A stretch of 51,114 bases of DNA, taken from the NCBI GenBank assembly GCA_004292855.1, contig RDXN01000069.1, positions 1 through 51,114 of the forward strand. The letters are read 5' to 3'. A program made the translations under genes and the position numbers. The notes under the pieces were generated by a model. The model saw only the letters and a program-made list of their open reading frames with translations. It was not told where the DNA came from and ran no database searches. Positions 27,074 to 35,605 of the stretch are shown here, piece by piece; positions within the stretch are counted from its first letter, which is position 1; the number at the start of each line of letters is the position of its first letter. The stretch is from Cytophagales bacterium (GTDB taxonomy: Bacteria; Bacteroidota; Bacteroidia; Cytophagales; Spirosomataceae).

Positions 27074-28090
27074 CTACTCATTATACAACGTTTGCAGCAG
27101 CGTTTGCCCTACGGCTTTCAAGGTTGCCCGGTCGATGTTGTCCATCGTGTCTTCGTTGGTGTGCCAGGCATGGAAGAAGCCGCCTGTTTGGGGGTTTGTG
27201 TGAATAATGTCGATCATCGGGATTTTGGCAATCAGATTGGGAGCGATATGGTCGTCGGTGATGGCCCCGCCGGGGGTATCCACAAAAAACTGACTGTACC
27301 CCAGTTGACTTGCCGTTTGCCACACCTGATTCACGATACTCGGCGCGTATTGCATGGAGTAGCCTTCTTTAGCAAACGTTGCGCCCTTAGCACCGACCAT
27401 GTCGAGCAGGATACCGTAATAGGCTTTGGTAGCCGGAACCGGATTCTTGGCCCAATGCCGAGAGCCGAGGCAGAAACCGATATAGTCGAAATCGGAACCG
27501 GGTTCTTTATCGCCAACCGCTTTGTCGCCATCGCCCCAATCTTCGGCATCAAAAAACACGATGTCGATGCCGACGGTTGGTTTTGCTTTAGCTTGCTGAA
27601 TGGCACGGGCCAGTTCGAGCAGAACGCCCACGCCGGAAGCCCCATCGTTGGCAGCCAGAACGGGGTCGGTGCGGTCGGCCTCGGTCGTGTCCTGGTCGGA
27701 GCGGGGGCGCGAGTCCCAATGTGAGGCCAGTACAATGCGCTTGGTGGCTTGCGGGTTCAGGCTCCCAATAATGTTGCGGGCGTTAAGGGTTTTACCGTCC
27801 CAGGTTTTGGCCGCAAATTTCTGCTCGGTTACGGCAAAGCCAAATTGTTTGAGTTTAGCCACCAGATAATCGCCCCCGCGTACGTGGGCAGGCGTGTTGG
27901 GTACGCGTGGCCCAAACGCGACTTGCTGCGCTACATAATTATAGGCCGAGTCGGCGTTAAAAGCGGGGGCCGTCGACGCTGCCGGAGTCGATTGACCGCC
28001 CTCGGTCGTTTGCGATTCCGTTTTTTTGTCGGTCTTGCAGGCTGCAAAACAGGCCAGCAACAACAGGGTGGCCAGAATGGATTTGTTCAT
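27074..28090 (-). CDS. M28 family peptidase, glutaminyl-peptide cyclotransferase-like lipoprotein
   Basis: The 338-residue protein has a lipoprotein signal (LLLACFAAC, lipobox Cys about 18). Zinc-site motifs follow the M28/QC pattern: ASHWDSRP (His/Asp), LAANDGASGVGVLLELAR (Asp), FFDAEDWGD (Glu pair), and later a DDHIAP His region. The FDAEDWG and GANDGASG-like wording matches bacterial glutaminyl cyclases, which convert N-terminal Gln to pyroglutamate on exported proteins; aminopeptidase activity is the alternative. A strong hairpin (28102-28142) occupies its 5' leader. Confidence 0.87.
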   Translation of the reverse strand: MNKSILATLLLLACFAACKTDKKTESQTTEGGQSTPAASTAPAFNADSAYNYVAQQVAFGPRVPNTPAHVRGGDYLVAKLKQFGFAVTEQKFAAKTWDGKTLNARNIIGSLNPQATKRIVLASHWDSRPRSDQDTTEADRTDPVLAANDGASGVGVLLELARAIQQAKAKPTVGIDIVFFDAEDWGDGDKAVGDKEPGSDFDYIGFCLGSRHWAKNPVPATKAYYGILLDMVGAKGATFAKEGYSMQYAPSIVNQVWQTASQLGYSQFFVDTPGGAITDDHIAPNLIAKIPMIDIIHTNPQTGGFFHAWHTNEDTMDNIDRATLKAVGQTLLQTLYNE

Positions 28091-28101
28091 AAGCGAGATA
28101 A

Positions 28102-28142
28102 AACTAAACGGCCCGACCTCTTAGGTTCCGGGCCGTTTAGTT
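28102..28142 (-). promoter_or_regulatory. Leader hairpin upstream of the M28 peptidase gene
   Basis: Perfect 14-bp arms AACTAAACGGCCCG (28102-28115) and CGGGCCGTTTAGTT (28129-28142) surround a 13-nt loop. On the minus strand it ends 11 nt before the ATG and is followed by UUUAUCU-like sequence, so it could act as a 5' stabiliser, translation control or weak attenuator. The -7 box at 28149-28156 would start transcription just at its outer edge. Confidence 0.55.
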
Positions 28143-28148
28143 AACGGA

Positions 28149-28156
28149 CAAAAGTA
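28149..28156 (-). promoter_or_regulatory. Possible -7 box (TACTTTTG) of the M28 gene
   Basis: On the minus strand this reads TACTTTTG, matching TAnnTTTG. A start about 7 nt downstream would place the leader hairpin at the very 5' end of the mRNA. No -33 box is evident. Confidence 0.4.
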
Positions 28157-28485
28157 CGGGTTTTGTTTGAAGGGTCATTAGATTCCCTGCGTGGTTTGTT
28201 GCCGGGCAAAACAAGGGGGTTATAATACCGAAGTAAAGCAAGTTAACGAGTCCGTTTTAGTTTGTTTTATTAATATAAAATCATTCATTCAAGCTACTTA
28301 TTATATAGTCAAAATCAGCTAAAATAAATAGATACTTCACAAAAAATTAATATAACAAACTGAATAACAATATTGTGTGACGACGGGTTTGACACGATAT
28401 TGCACAACTCAGACTAGTCATAAAGCCCTGCTCTAACTGGTCGAGTACACCACCTTTGTAGTTAACCCATAATTGAATTTTATCC
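28157..28485. other. AT-rich gene-free region between divergent genes
   Basis: About 330 bp without a credible open frame. It is much more AT-rich than its surroundings (for example ATTAATATAAAATC near 28270) and separates two divergent genes. It probably holds the promoter of the alginate-export gene. I see no tRNA or clear small RNA. Confidence 0.4.
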
Positions 28486-30003
28486 ATGATTTCCTACAGT
28501 CAACGCTGGCTGGTGGCACTCGCTTTGTGTGCCTACAAACCTGCTCATGCCCAACTCTCCCTCACGGGTCAGGTTCGTACCCGTGCCGAATATCGCGACG
28601 GTCTCGGCACGCTCAATCCCATCGGCACAAAGCCCGCCTTTTTCAACTCACAACGCACCGGCCTTACGTTTGGCTTTAAATCGGAGCGGCTACTATTCGG
28701 TGTTACCGTGCGCGACGTACGCGTGTGGGGGCAGGATGCCTCGACCATCAACAATGCCGATGGCAACAAATTCTTCGTGCATGAAGCCTGGGGCGAGTTA
28801 ATTTTGGCCAACAAAGCCGATACGACCATTAAATACAAGGGCTTCGATAACCTCTCGGTGCGGCTTGGTCGGCAGGAGTGGGTCTACGACGATGTGCGGC
28901 TGCTAGGCAACCTCGACTGGCTTCAGCAGGCCCGCCGGTTTGATGCGGTCTTATTTAAGGGCATGAAAAATGGCTGGCAGACGGACCTGGGACTAGCGTT
29001 TAACCAGAACACTGATGCCTTTGGCGTTCGTGGCACCAACTACACGCCGGGAGCGGCTCCGGCCTTCATCACTAATTCGCGGGGCAATCTGGTGGCCATT
29101 CCAGGTGGATTCATCCCCACCAACGGTAAAGGCGGGGCACCTGTACTGGCTACAGTGGTGAGCACCAACGGGCAAAATCAGCAGTTTAAAGCCTTACAGT
29201 TTCTATATCTGGCCAAAAAGTTTGGGCAAACAAAACTCTCGCTACTGGCCCTGCGCGATCAATTTAGCAAGTTTCGCGCCGACTCACTCGGCAACTCCAC
29301 TACGGGGGTAGTGTATGGTCGACGCTACGATATGACAGGTACTAACAATCGGTTTACATACGGGGCCATGCTGACGAGTGTGTTGCCAATGGCTAAAAGT
29401 AAGCTGGCCTGGCAGGCATTTACCTACGGGCAGGGCGGGCGCGACGTTTTAGGCACCCAAATCAGTGCCTATTATCTGGGAGCCAACGCGCAGGTACAAC
29501 AGGGCAAGTGGTCTATTGGGCCGGGCTACGAGGTGCTGTCGGGCAATAACACTGTTACGCCATCGGGCAAAAACAACCGCTTCGACCCACTCTACGGCAC
29601 CCCCCATAAGCACTGGGGTTACATGGATTATTTCTACGTTGGAACAGGCTCACCGGTGGGTGGCCTGGCAAATGCGTACCTCAAAAGCCGTTACACGTTC
29701 AACCCCAATCTGTTCCTGACCGTCGACCTGCACCATTTTGCGCTGGCCAACGACATGGTGAATACGCTGGATGCCAACCGGGGTCGGTTGAGTTCGTCGC
29801 TGGGGCAGGAACTGGATATTCTGCTCAACTACAATATGAACCGCTTCTCAAACCTGGAACTTGGTTACGGCTATTTTGCGGCCACCAACAGCCTGGAATT
29901 TGTGAAGCTTGGCACGATGGACAAGGCCCGTCACAATGCCCACTGGCTCTATCTGATGCTGAACCTTCGGCCCGATTTTTTGAGTCAAACGGCTAAAAAA
30001 TAA
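28486..30003 (+). CDS. Alginate export family outer-membrane protein
   Basis: The 505-residue protein has a signal peptide ending AHAQ (about residue 25) followed by a beta-barrel. LSLTGQVRTRAEYRDG, LSVRLGRQEWVYDDVRLLGN and QQARRFDAVLFK are typical of alginate_exp (AlgE-like) porins, which in Bacteroidota are not always linked to alginate. The C-terminus shows alternating aromatic strands but no classical final Phe. It is followed after 14 nt by a Sel1-repeat protein, probably in one transcript. Confidence 0.88.
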   Translation: MISYSQRWLVALALCAYKPAHAQLSLTGQVRTRAEYRDGLGTLNPIGTKPAFFNSQRTGLTFGFKSERLLFGVTVRDVRVWGQDASTINNADGNKFFVHEAWGELILANKADTTIKYKGFDNLSVRLGRQEWVYDDVRLLGNLDWLQQARRFDAVLFKGMKNGWQTDLGLAFNQNTDAFGVRGTNYTPGAAPAFITNSRGNLVAIPGGFIPTNGKGGAPVLATVVSTNGQNQQFKALQFLYLAKKFGQTKLSLLALRDQFSKFRADSLGNSTTGVVYGRRYDMTGTNNRFTYGAMLTSVLPMAKSKLAWQAFTYGQGGRDVLGTQISAYYLGANAQVQQGKWSIGPGYEVLSGNNTVTPSGKNNRFDPLYGTPHKHWGYMDYFYVGTGSPVGGLANAYLKSRYTFNPNLFLTVDLHHFALANDMVNTLDANRGRLSSSLGQELDILLNYNMNRFSNLELGYGYFAATNSLEFVKLGTMDKARHNAHWLYLMLNLRPDFLSQTAKK

Positions 30004-30017
30004 GCCTCCACACGCCT

Positions 30018-30728
30018 ATGTTTGGCCGAACTTTACTTGTTCTTTTTGTGCTGATGTGGTCGTTTGTGTGGGGGCAGGTCCAAAAACCTGTGCCGCCCCC
30101 CCCGCTGGTGGCTCAGGCGAAGGCCGACAGCATCCGACAGGCACGATTACGGCTCGAAAAACAGCAGATTGCCAATGGATTACGGTTCTACCGGACCGGG
30201 AATTTCAAGCGGGCGTTGCCCTTGCTGATGCGGTATCAACGCTCGGAGGCATTCACACCCGAGGCCCGCCTGGCCCTGGGTGTGTGTTACCTGAAGCCCC
30301 TCAACGCGCAATTGCCCAGCCCGGCCAAGGCCATACCCCAACTTCAGCGGGCTAGTCGGGAGGGTGGAACCCGGAACGAAGCCTCATTGGCGTTAGCTCA
30401 ACTCTATCTGAACGGAGTTCGGAATCTTAAACCCGATATGCAGAAGGCAGTGGCGTATCTGCATCAGGCGGAGGCCATGAAAAACCGGCAAGCGGCCTAC
30501 CTTCTGGGTCAGATAACGTTTTACGGTACTTCGGGCGCACCGAAAAACGAGACTCTTGGCATTGAGTATTTGCAAAAAGCAGCTAATGCCGGTTTGACAG
30601 ATGCCCAATGGACGCTGGCCACAATTTACACCCAGGGAACCCCCACGTTCCCCAAAGATTTAAAGGAAGCCAAAGTCTGGTATCAGAAAGTGGCGCAATC
30701 CCGTCAGGAGAAATCAAACACCTTGTAA
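30018..30728 (+). CDS. Exported Sel1/TPR-like repeat protein
   Basis: The 236-residue protein has a signal peptide (LLVLFVLMWSFVWGQ). Tandem helical repeats of Sel1 type follow, for example SLALAQLYLNGVRNLKPDMQKA, AAYLLGQITFYGTSG and AQWTLATIYTQGTPTFPKD. These usually act as protein-interaction scaffolds. The gene lies between the porin and the PilJ-domain gene with short gaps, so a shared operon is likely. Confidence 0.82.
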   Translation: MFGRTLLVLFVLMWSFVWGQVQKPVPPPPLVAQAKADSIRQARLRLEKQQIANGLRFYRTGNFKRALPLLMRYQRSEAFTPEARLALGVCYLKPLNAQLPSPAKAIPQLQRASREGGTRNEASLALAQLYLNGVRNLKPDMQKAVAYLHQAEAMKNRQAAYLLGQITFYGTSGAPKNETLGIEYLQKAANAGLTDAQWTLATIYTQGTPTFPKDLKEAKVWYQKVAQSRQEKSNTL

Positions 30729-30748
30729 CAGTTAATCACCCAATTTCT

Positions 30749-31570
30749 ATGAAAAAGTCACTAATCACCATCTTCTTACTATCTTCAGTAGCAGCTTTTG
30801 CACAAGAGACACTTTCGCCTGCTGGTGCCGTGAACGTTTCGGGCAAACAACGGATGCTCTCACAACGCATGGGCAAAGATTACATGTGCCTCCACTCAGG
30901 AATCCAGCCCGAAGCTGCCCAACGTGAGCTAACTACCTCGCAGATAATCTTCGACGAAAACCTTAAAGCCCTCAAGCTGTTCGCGCCAAACGATATTATT
31001 AAAGCTAAACTGAACCGACAAGAAGAGCTTTGGAAAAAGTATAGGGAGTTGCTGAACCAGCCTTTCGCTGACCGCAATAATGCGCAGAATGTGCTGGATA
31101 TGAACTCACAAGTGCTCACTGCCGCCGAGGACGCCGTACAGGAAATTGTCAAATACGTTTCGATCTTGCCGAGCAAAAACGAAACCATCACAGGCGCAAC
31201 AGTAGCCAAAAACACTAACATTTCGGGGCGGGTACGGATGCTCTCGCAGCGGCTGACCCTCTATTACATTGCCTACGTAAACGGAATTGGCGAACCCACG
31301 AGCAGTTTGGCCGTGATGAAGGAATCAGCCGAGAAGATTCAGGGCATTATGAGCAACCTGATGACCTCGGAAATTAACACCACGGATATTGACGAGTCTA
31401 TCGGCGACGTGATTATCGACTGGCGGCAAATCGAAGAGCGTTGTACGGTCGACAACTGCCTGAACTTCGAGAAAAAGAGCGTGGACCCTAAAAACATGTT
31501 CTTGATTACCAATCGAATCGTGGGTAAAACCGATAAGGTGGTCGGCATGTATGCCAAGTTACTGGATTAA
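30749..31570 (+). CDS. Exported protein with two PilJ-type (type IV pili MCP N-terminal) domains
   Basis: The protein is 273 residues from the ATG at 30749. The signal peptide (LITIFLLSSVAAFAQ) is followed by two copies of the PilJ domain, each marked by a SGxxRMLSQR motif: VSGKQRMLSQRMGKDY and ISGRVRMLSQRLTLYY. PilJ domains are periplasmic sensor modules related to nitrate-type sensing. No transmembrane or signalling part follows, so it would work as a soluble binding protein. An upstream in-frame extension to 30608 overlaps the Sel1 gene and is rejected. Confidence 0.82.
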   Translation: MKKSLITIFLLSSVAAFAQETLSPAGAVNVSGKQRMLSQRMGKDYMCLHSGIQPEAAQRELTTSQIIFDENLKALKLFAPNDIIKAKLNRQEELWKKYRELLNQPFADRNNAQNVLDMNSQVLTAAEDAVQEIVKYVSILPSKNETITGATVAKNTNISGRVRMLSQRLTLYYIAYVNGIGEPTSSLAVMKESAEKIQGIMSNLMTSEINTTDIDESIGDVIIDWRQIEERCTVDNCLNFEKKSVDPKNMFLITNRIVGKTDKVVGMYAKLLD

Positions 31571-31606
31571 AAACAAAACCCCGGCTGTTGGCCGGGGCTT
31601 TGTTTT
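31570..31606. terminator. Bidirectional terminator between the PilJ gene and cysS
   Basis: A 16-bp stem with one mismatch (GCCGGGG core, loop TGTTG) is flanked by A-rich and T-rich arms, so it works in either direction. The PilJ stop is at its left edge and the cysS stop codon at its right edge, so both converging genes share it. Confidence 0.8.
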
Positions 31607-33092
31607 ATTCTTCATACGCCCAGTCGATGCGGTGTTTCATGTCTTTGATTACCAACCCCTGCTGTTTAAAATACGTGCGGACCTGATCAACTTTATCATA
31701 GAGTTTCTGCTCTTTGTACTCGCGATAGAGCGTCAGCATGCCTTCCACAAATCCCTGACTGTCAGCGGGTTCCTCCAGAAGACCCAACACGTTTTCGGTG
31801 TAATCGACAAACGAGCTTTTGAGCTGGCCGAACAACTCCTCACCCAATCCGGCAGGCTGTAGCTGATTCATGTAGAGCATGTTCACGTATTTGAGCAGCG
31901 TAAACAGGTTGGCAATCGCTACAGCCGTGTTGAGGTCGTCGTTCAGGGCATCGTGAAAACCTTGCAGGGCCGTGCGAATTTCAGCCTGTTTTTTCTCGTC
32001 CGATTGGGCGGTTTCGTCGGGCGCGTAGGTGAGCGTTTTTACCACGCGCAGGCCATTTACGAGCCGTCGGTAGCCTTTTTGGGCCGCTTTGAGGGCGTCG
32101 TTCGAGAAGTCGAGCGTGCTGCGGTAATGTGATTGGAGCATGAAAAAGCGCACCGTCATCGGGCTGTAGGCTTGCTCCAGAAGCGGGTGACTGCCCGTGA
32201 ATAACTCACCCGGCAGAAACGAGTTGCCGAGCGATTTCGACATTTTCTGTCCGTTCACCGTGAGCATGTTCGAGTGCATCCAGTAGCGCACGGGGTCTTT
32301 GTCGGTGAGGCCGTTGCCTTGCGCAATCTCACACTCGTGGTGCGGGAACTTGAGATCCATACCCCCGCCGTGAATGTCGAATTGGGCACCCAAATATTTA
32401 GTACTCATGCACGAGCATTCGAGGTGCCAGCCGGGAAACCCGTCGCCCCAGGGCGAGGGCCAGCGCATGATGTGTTCGGGTGAGGCATTTTTCCAGATCG
32501 CAAAATCGAGCGGGTTGCGCTTCTCCGACTGCCCGTCGAGGTCGCGGGTTTCGTTGAGGAGGTCGTCCAGAATCCGGCCCGACAGTTTGCCGTAGTTGCC
32601 GCCCCCGGCGTTGTATTTAAGGATATCGAAATACACCGATCCGTTCGACTCGTAGGCCAAGCCCTTGTCGATCAACGTTTTCACCGCTTCAATTTGCTCC
32701 ACCATGTGACCCGTTGCGGTGGGTTCGATGCTTGGGGGGCGCAGGTTGAACGTGGTCAACACATCGTGAAAATCGTTGGTGTAACGTTGCACGATCTCCA
32801 TCGGCTCCAGCTTTTCGAGCTTGGCCATGCGACCAATTTTGTCTTCGCCCTCGTCGCCATCACCCACAAGGTGGCCCACGTCCGTGATATTGCGCACGTA
32901 GCGAACCTTGTAGCCAATGTGTGTCAGGTAACGAAACAGCGTATCGAAGGTCAGGAACGTGCGGACGTTGCCGAGGTGAACGTAGTTATATACCGTTGGG
33001 CCGCACACGTACATGCCCACATACGGCGAATTAATGGGTTCGAACGGTTCTTTCTGGCGGGAGAGCGTATTGTATAGCTTGAGCGGTTGCAT
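31605..33092 (-). CDS. cysS: Cysteine--tRNA ligase
   Basis: The 495-residue class I aminoacyl-tRNA synthetase charges tRNA-Cys. It has the HIGH-type motif GPTVYNYVHLGNVRTF near residue 32, KMSKSLGN (about 273), zinc-site residues (Cys31, CSCMS, HHECEIAQ) and a C-terminal DALR-like helical domain. Full length and intact. Confidence 0.97.
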   Translation of the reverse strand: MQPLKLYNTLSRQKEPFEPINSPYVGMYVCGPTVYNYVHLGNVRTFLTFDTLFRYLTHIGYKVRYVRNITDVGHLVGDGDEGEDKIGRMAKLEKLEPMEIVQRYTNDFHDVLTTFNLRPPSIEPTATGHMVEQIEAVKTLIDKGLAYESNGSVYFDILKYNAGGGNYGKLSGRILDDLLNETRDLDGQSEKRNPLDFAIWKNASPEHIMRWPSPWGDGFPGWHLECSCMSTKYLGAQFDIHGGGMDLKFPHHECEIAQGNGLTDKDPVRYWMHSNMLTVNGQKMSKSLGNSFLPGELFTGSHPLLEQAYSPMTVRFFMLQSHYRSTLDFSNDALKAAQKGYRRLVNGLRVVKTLTYAPDETAQSDEKKQAEIRTALQGFHDALNDDLNTAVAIANLFTLLKYVNMLYMNQLQPAGLGEELFGQLKSSFVDYTENVLGLLEEPADSQGFVEGMLTLYREYKEQKLYDKVDQVRTYFKQQGLVIKDMKHRIDWAYEE

Positions 33093-33136
33093 TCAATCAT
33101 CGATTAAGTTCGCGAAATTAAGGAATGTTGTCCGGT

Positions 33137-33225
33137 TTTGTCATCCCGACGGAGGAGGGATCTACTCTGTTAACAATCAACCTGTGCGTACGCCAACTAG
33201 ATCCCTCCCGCGTTGGGATGACAAA
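33137..33225. repeat. Imperfect inverted repeat between cysS and the Xre-RES genes
   Basis: Arms 33137-33163 and 33199-33225 (27 nt, 3 mismatches) contain the TCATCCCGAC...GGAGGGATCT motif, with a 35-nt spacer. It is of the dispersed palindromic type seen in Bacteroidota genomes. It sits between divergent genes, outside coding sequence. Confidence 0.75.
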
Positions 33226-33293
33226 CCCACGGAACTCATCTAAACTTTACGACATTTTTCGTAATTTTATCGGCAAATGTCGCCCTATCGTTC

Positions 33294-33677
33294 ATGACTG
33301 CCATAAATCGTACGCATATTACTCTTGCTGCTTTCCGGGGTATTCCAGCCAGCCTTTTTTCAGAACTAATTCAGATAACAGGTTACGGGCGCGAACAGTT
33401 GGCCGAAGTCTTCGGGCTGTCGTTGCGCACCTTTCAGCGGTACGAGCGTGAACAACGCAACGTAACTCCGCAGGATGGAGAGCGTATGCTCAAGCTGAAA
33501 GCCCTTTTCGAGCAGGGCACTGACGTATTTGGCTCACTGGAATCGTTTCGGCGGTGGCTCGACAAACCCGCTTTCGGCCTGGGCGGTCAGCTCCCCTTTT
33601 TGCTTCTGCACACGTCGGGCGGTATGGACCTGATTATGGACGAACTTACCCGCATCGAATACGGCGATCTGGCCTGA
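33294..33677 (+). CDS. Xre-type antitoxin of a RES-Xre toxin-antitoxin pair
   Basis: The 127-residue protein has an N-terminal Xre helix-turn-helix (REQLAEVFGLSLRTFQRYER, about residues 33-52) and a C-terminal MbcA/ParS/Xre toxin-binding domain (FGSLESFRRWLDKPAFGLGGQLPFLLL and GMDLIMDELTRIEYGDLA), which blocks the RES active site. It lies 4 nt before the RES toxin gene. Autoregulation of the pair is usual for the family. Confidence 0.9.
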   Translation: MTAINRTHITLAAFRGIPASLFSELIQITGYGREQLAEVFGLSLRTFQRYEREQRNVTPQDGERMLKLKALFEQGTDVFGSLESFRRWLDKPAFGLGGQLPFLLLHTSGGMDLIMDELTRIEYGDLA

Positions 33678-33681
33678 GCTT

Positions 33682-34131
33682 ATGGACGTGTATCGAATTG
33701 CCAAAGCCCGTTACGCCAACGCGTTGGTCGCGTCGGGTGGGGCGGCCCGCTGGAACGAACGGGGTCAATTTGTGTTCTACACGGCCTCATCGCGCTCGTT
33801 GGCTTGCCTGGAAAATATTGTTCACCGAAGTGGAGAGGGTTTACAGGACGATTTTCGGACGATGGTTATTCAGATTCCCGACCTTGTGCCCATTGAAACG
33901 CTCGCTTTGGATAGTCTTCCCTCCAACTGGCACCAACCCGACCAATATGGCTTGTGCCAAACGCCTGGCAGTGAATGGCTACGGAGTATGCGTTCGGCGG
34001 TTTTACGGGTCCCGTCGACCATTGTTCCACAGGAATGGAACTATCTGCTCAACCCCGCCCACCCATCATTCAGGGAGATTGAATTGGTGCGTACGGAGCC
34101 ATTTTTGTTTGACGCCCGGTTAAAGGACTAA
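33682..34131 (+). CDS. RES domain toxin (NAD+-depleting)
   Basis: The 149-residue RES protein has MDVYRIAKARYANAL at the start, ARWNERGQFVFYTASSRSLACLE (the GxRWN...YTA.S..LA.LE motif), and a C-terminal NPAHPSF followed by FLFDARL. RES toxins such as MbcT degrade NAD+ and stop growth. The length is normal for the family, so it looks intact. It follows the Xre antitoxin by 4 nt. Confidence 0.9.
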   Translation: MDVYRIAKARYANALVASGGAARWNERGQFVFYTASSRSLACLENIVHRSGEGLQDDFRTMVIQIPDLVPIETLALDSLPSNWHQPDQYGLCQTPGSEWLRSMRSAVLRVPSTIVPQEWNYLLNPAHPSFREIELVRTEPFLFDARLKD

Positions 34132-34133
34132 TG

Positions 34134-34141
34134 TATCTTTG
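34134..34141 (+). promoter_or_regulatory. -7 box (TATCTTTG) for the GNAT-like gene
   Basis: A good TAnnTTTG match followed by CGCC, located 2 nt after the RES stop. A TTTG at 34108-34111 lies 22 bp upstream, near the expected -33 spacing. The transcript would begin at or very near the ATG at 34146, that is, nearly leaderless. Confidence 0.5.
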
Positions 34142-34145
34142 CGCC

Positions 34146-35339
34146 ATGCACTTAATCGAAGTTACGACCTCCGCCCACCGCGCCGAGTTTATTCAGTTTC
34201 CCGTCCGGCTTTATAAAAACGACCCTTGTTGGATTCGCCCACTCGACGCCGACCTGGAGAGCGTTTTTGATCCAGAGAAAAACCGCCTGTTCGAGACCGG
34301 CGCGTGTGTTCGGTGGTTGCTCCAGAACGACGCGGGCAAGACCATAGGGCGGGTAGCGGCCTTTATAAACACCAAAACGGCCAACGACAAACGGAACGAG
34401 CAGCCCACGGGCGGCATGGGCTTTTTTGAGTGCATCGACGACCAAACAGCGGCCTTCGTGCTGTTCGATTCCTGTCGAAACTGGCTCACCCAACAGGGTA
34501 TGGAAGCAATGGACGGCCCGATCAACTTTGGCGACCGCGACAAGTGGTGGGGGTTGCTCATTGATGGATTCGAGCACGAACCGAACTACGGAATGCCGTA
34601 CACAAAGCCCTATTACGTGCCCTTTTTTGAGGCTTATGGCTTCAAGGAGTACTTTCAGCAGCATACGTTTTTTCAGCCCATCGACAAGGAACGCATCATG
34701 GCAACAATGCACCCAAGCGTTTTCGAGCGGGCCGACCGAATCCTGAATGACCCAACCTACGTGTTCGAGCACATCCACAAACAAGAGTTGTCGAAATACG
34801 CGGGCGACTTTGCCGAAATCTACAACAAGGCCTGGAGTAAAATTCTCGGCACGCCCGACATGACCCAGGAGAAGGCGTTGAAATTAATGAAGCAGATGAA
34901 GCCTGTCATGGACGAAAACCTCGTTTGGTTCGGGTATCATGGTCCAGAAAAACAACCAGTGGCGTTTTTTATTATGCTTCCCGAGTTGAATCAGTATTTC
35001 AAGCATGTCGATGGCAAAATGGACCTGCTGGGCAAGCTCAAGTTTTTGTACCAAAAAACCTTCCGCACAACCCGCAAGGCGTTTGGGGTAATCTTCGGTG
35101 TTGTGCCCGATTTTCAGGGAAAAGGCGTTGAGTCGGCCATTGCGTTGTCGTATCCGATGCGCGTAGGCTGGCAAAGCGATCACCCGTATCGAGATTTGGA
35201 ACTGAATTGGATCGGCGATTTCAACGTAAAAATGATCCGGTTTTCTAAGATGTTGGGCGGGGTAGTAGGCAAACGACACGCGACCTACCGCTACTTGTTC
35301 GACCGCACAAAAGACTTTAAACGCCACCCAATTATTTAA
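34146..35339 (+). CDS. GNAT-like acyltransferase family protein
   Basis: The protein is 397 residues from the ATG at 34146. The N-terminal RVAAFINTK and MGFFECIDDQTAAFVLFDSC, and the GPINFGDRDKWWGLLIDGFEHEPNYGMPY stretch, match a Bacteroidota family annotated as N-acetyltransferase-like. The C-terminal VVPDFQGKGVESAIALSY is an acetyl-CoA-binding-type motif. The substrate is unknown. The 5 codons upstream (from 34131) lie in the promoter and are not translated in this view. Confidence 0.72.
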   Translation: MHLIEVTTSAHRAEFIQFPVRLYKNDPCWIRPLDADLESVFDPEKNRLFETGACVRWLLQNDAGKTIGRVAAFINTKTANDKRNEQPTGGMGFFECIDDQTAAFVLFDSCRNWLTQQGMEAMDGPINFGDRDKWWGLLIDGFEHEPNYGMPYTKPYYVPFFEAYGFKEYFQQHTFFQPIDKERIMATMHPSVFERADRILNDPTYVFEHIHKQELSKYAGDFAEIYNKAWSKILGTPDMTQEKALKLMKQMKPVMDENLVWFGYHGPEKQPVAFFIMLPELNQYFKHVDGKMDLLGKLKFLYQKTFRTTRKAFGVIFGVVPDFQGKGVESAIALSYPMRVGWQSDHPYRDLELNWIGDFNVKMIRFSKMLGGVVGKRHATYRYLFDRTKDFKRHPII

Positions 35340-35340
35340 G

Positions 35341-35478
35341 TAGGCAGTAAGCAGTTGACAGTGAGCAGTAGTAGTAGGCAGTAGGCAGGGCGCAGTAGCA
35401 GTAGGCAAGGCGCAAGCGTTTTCACTGCCTACTGCCAACCGCCTACTGCTTACTGCTCACTGCCTACTGCGAACTGCT
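35341..35478. repeat. GCAGTAGGCAGT-type palindromic repeat, copy 1
   Basis: Many GCAGT/GTAGGCAGT units fill the first half and their reverse complements (ACTGCCTACTGC) the second. They surround the core GGCGCAAGCGTTTTCA, which recurs at 37497-37512. The repeat starts 2 nt after the GNAT gene. It is a dispersed element or a set of expanded short repeats. Confidence 0.8.
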
Positions 35479-35605
35479 TTACCGTTGGCTAAATCATAAA
35501 GCCCAATGTTATCATAGAAGTGGGTATTTACGACTAATTTCGGCAGTGGACAGGGTTTGTAAGCCTGTTCCTGAGCTAGTTGTATAACCAAACTTCCTTA
35601 CTTCT

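Noticed and set aside
35341-35478. CRISPR array suggested by the regular GCAGT units
   Set aside because: Units are short and irregular, without spacers of constant length, and the second half is the reverse complement of the first. No cas genes are present.
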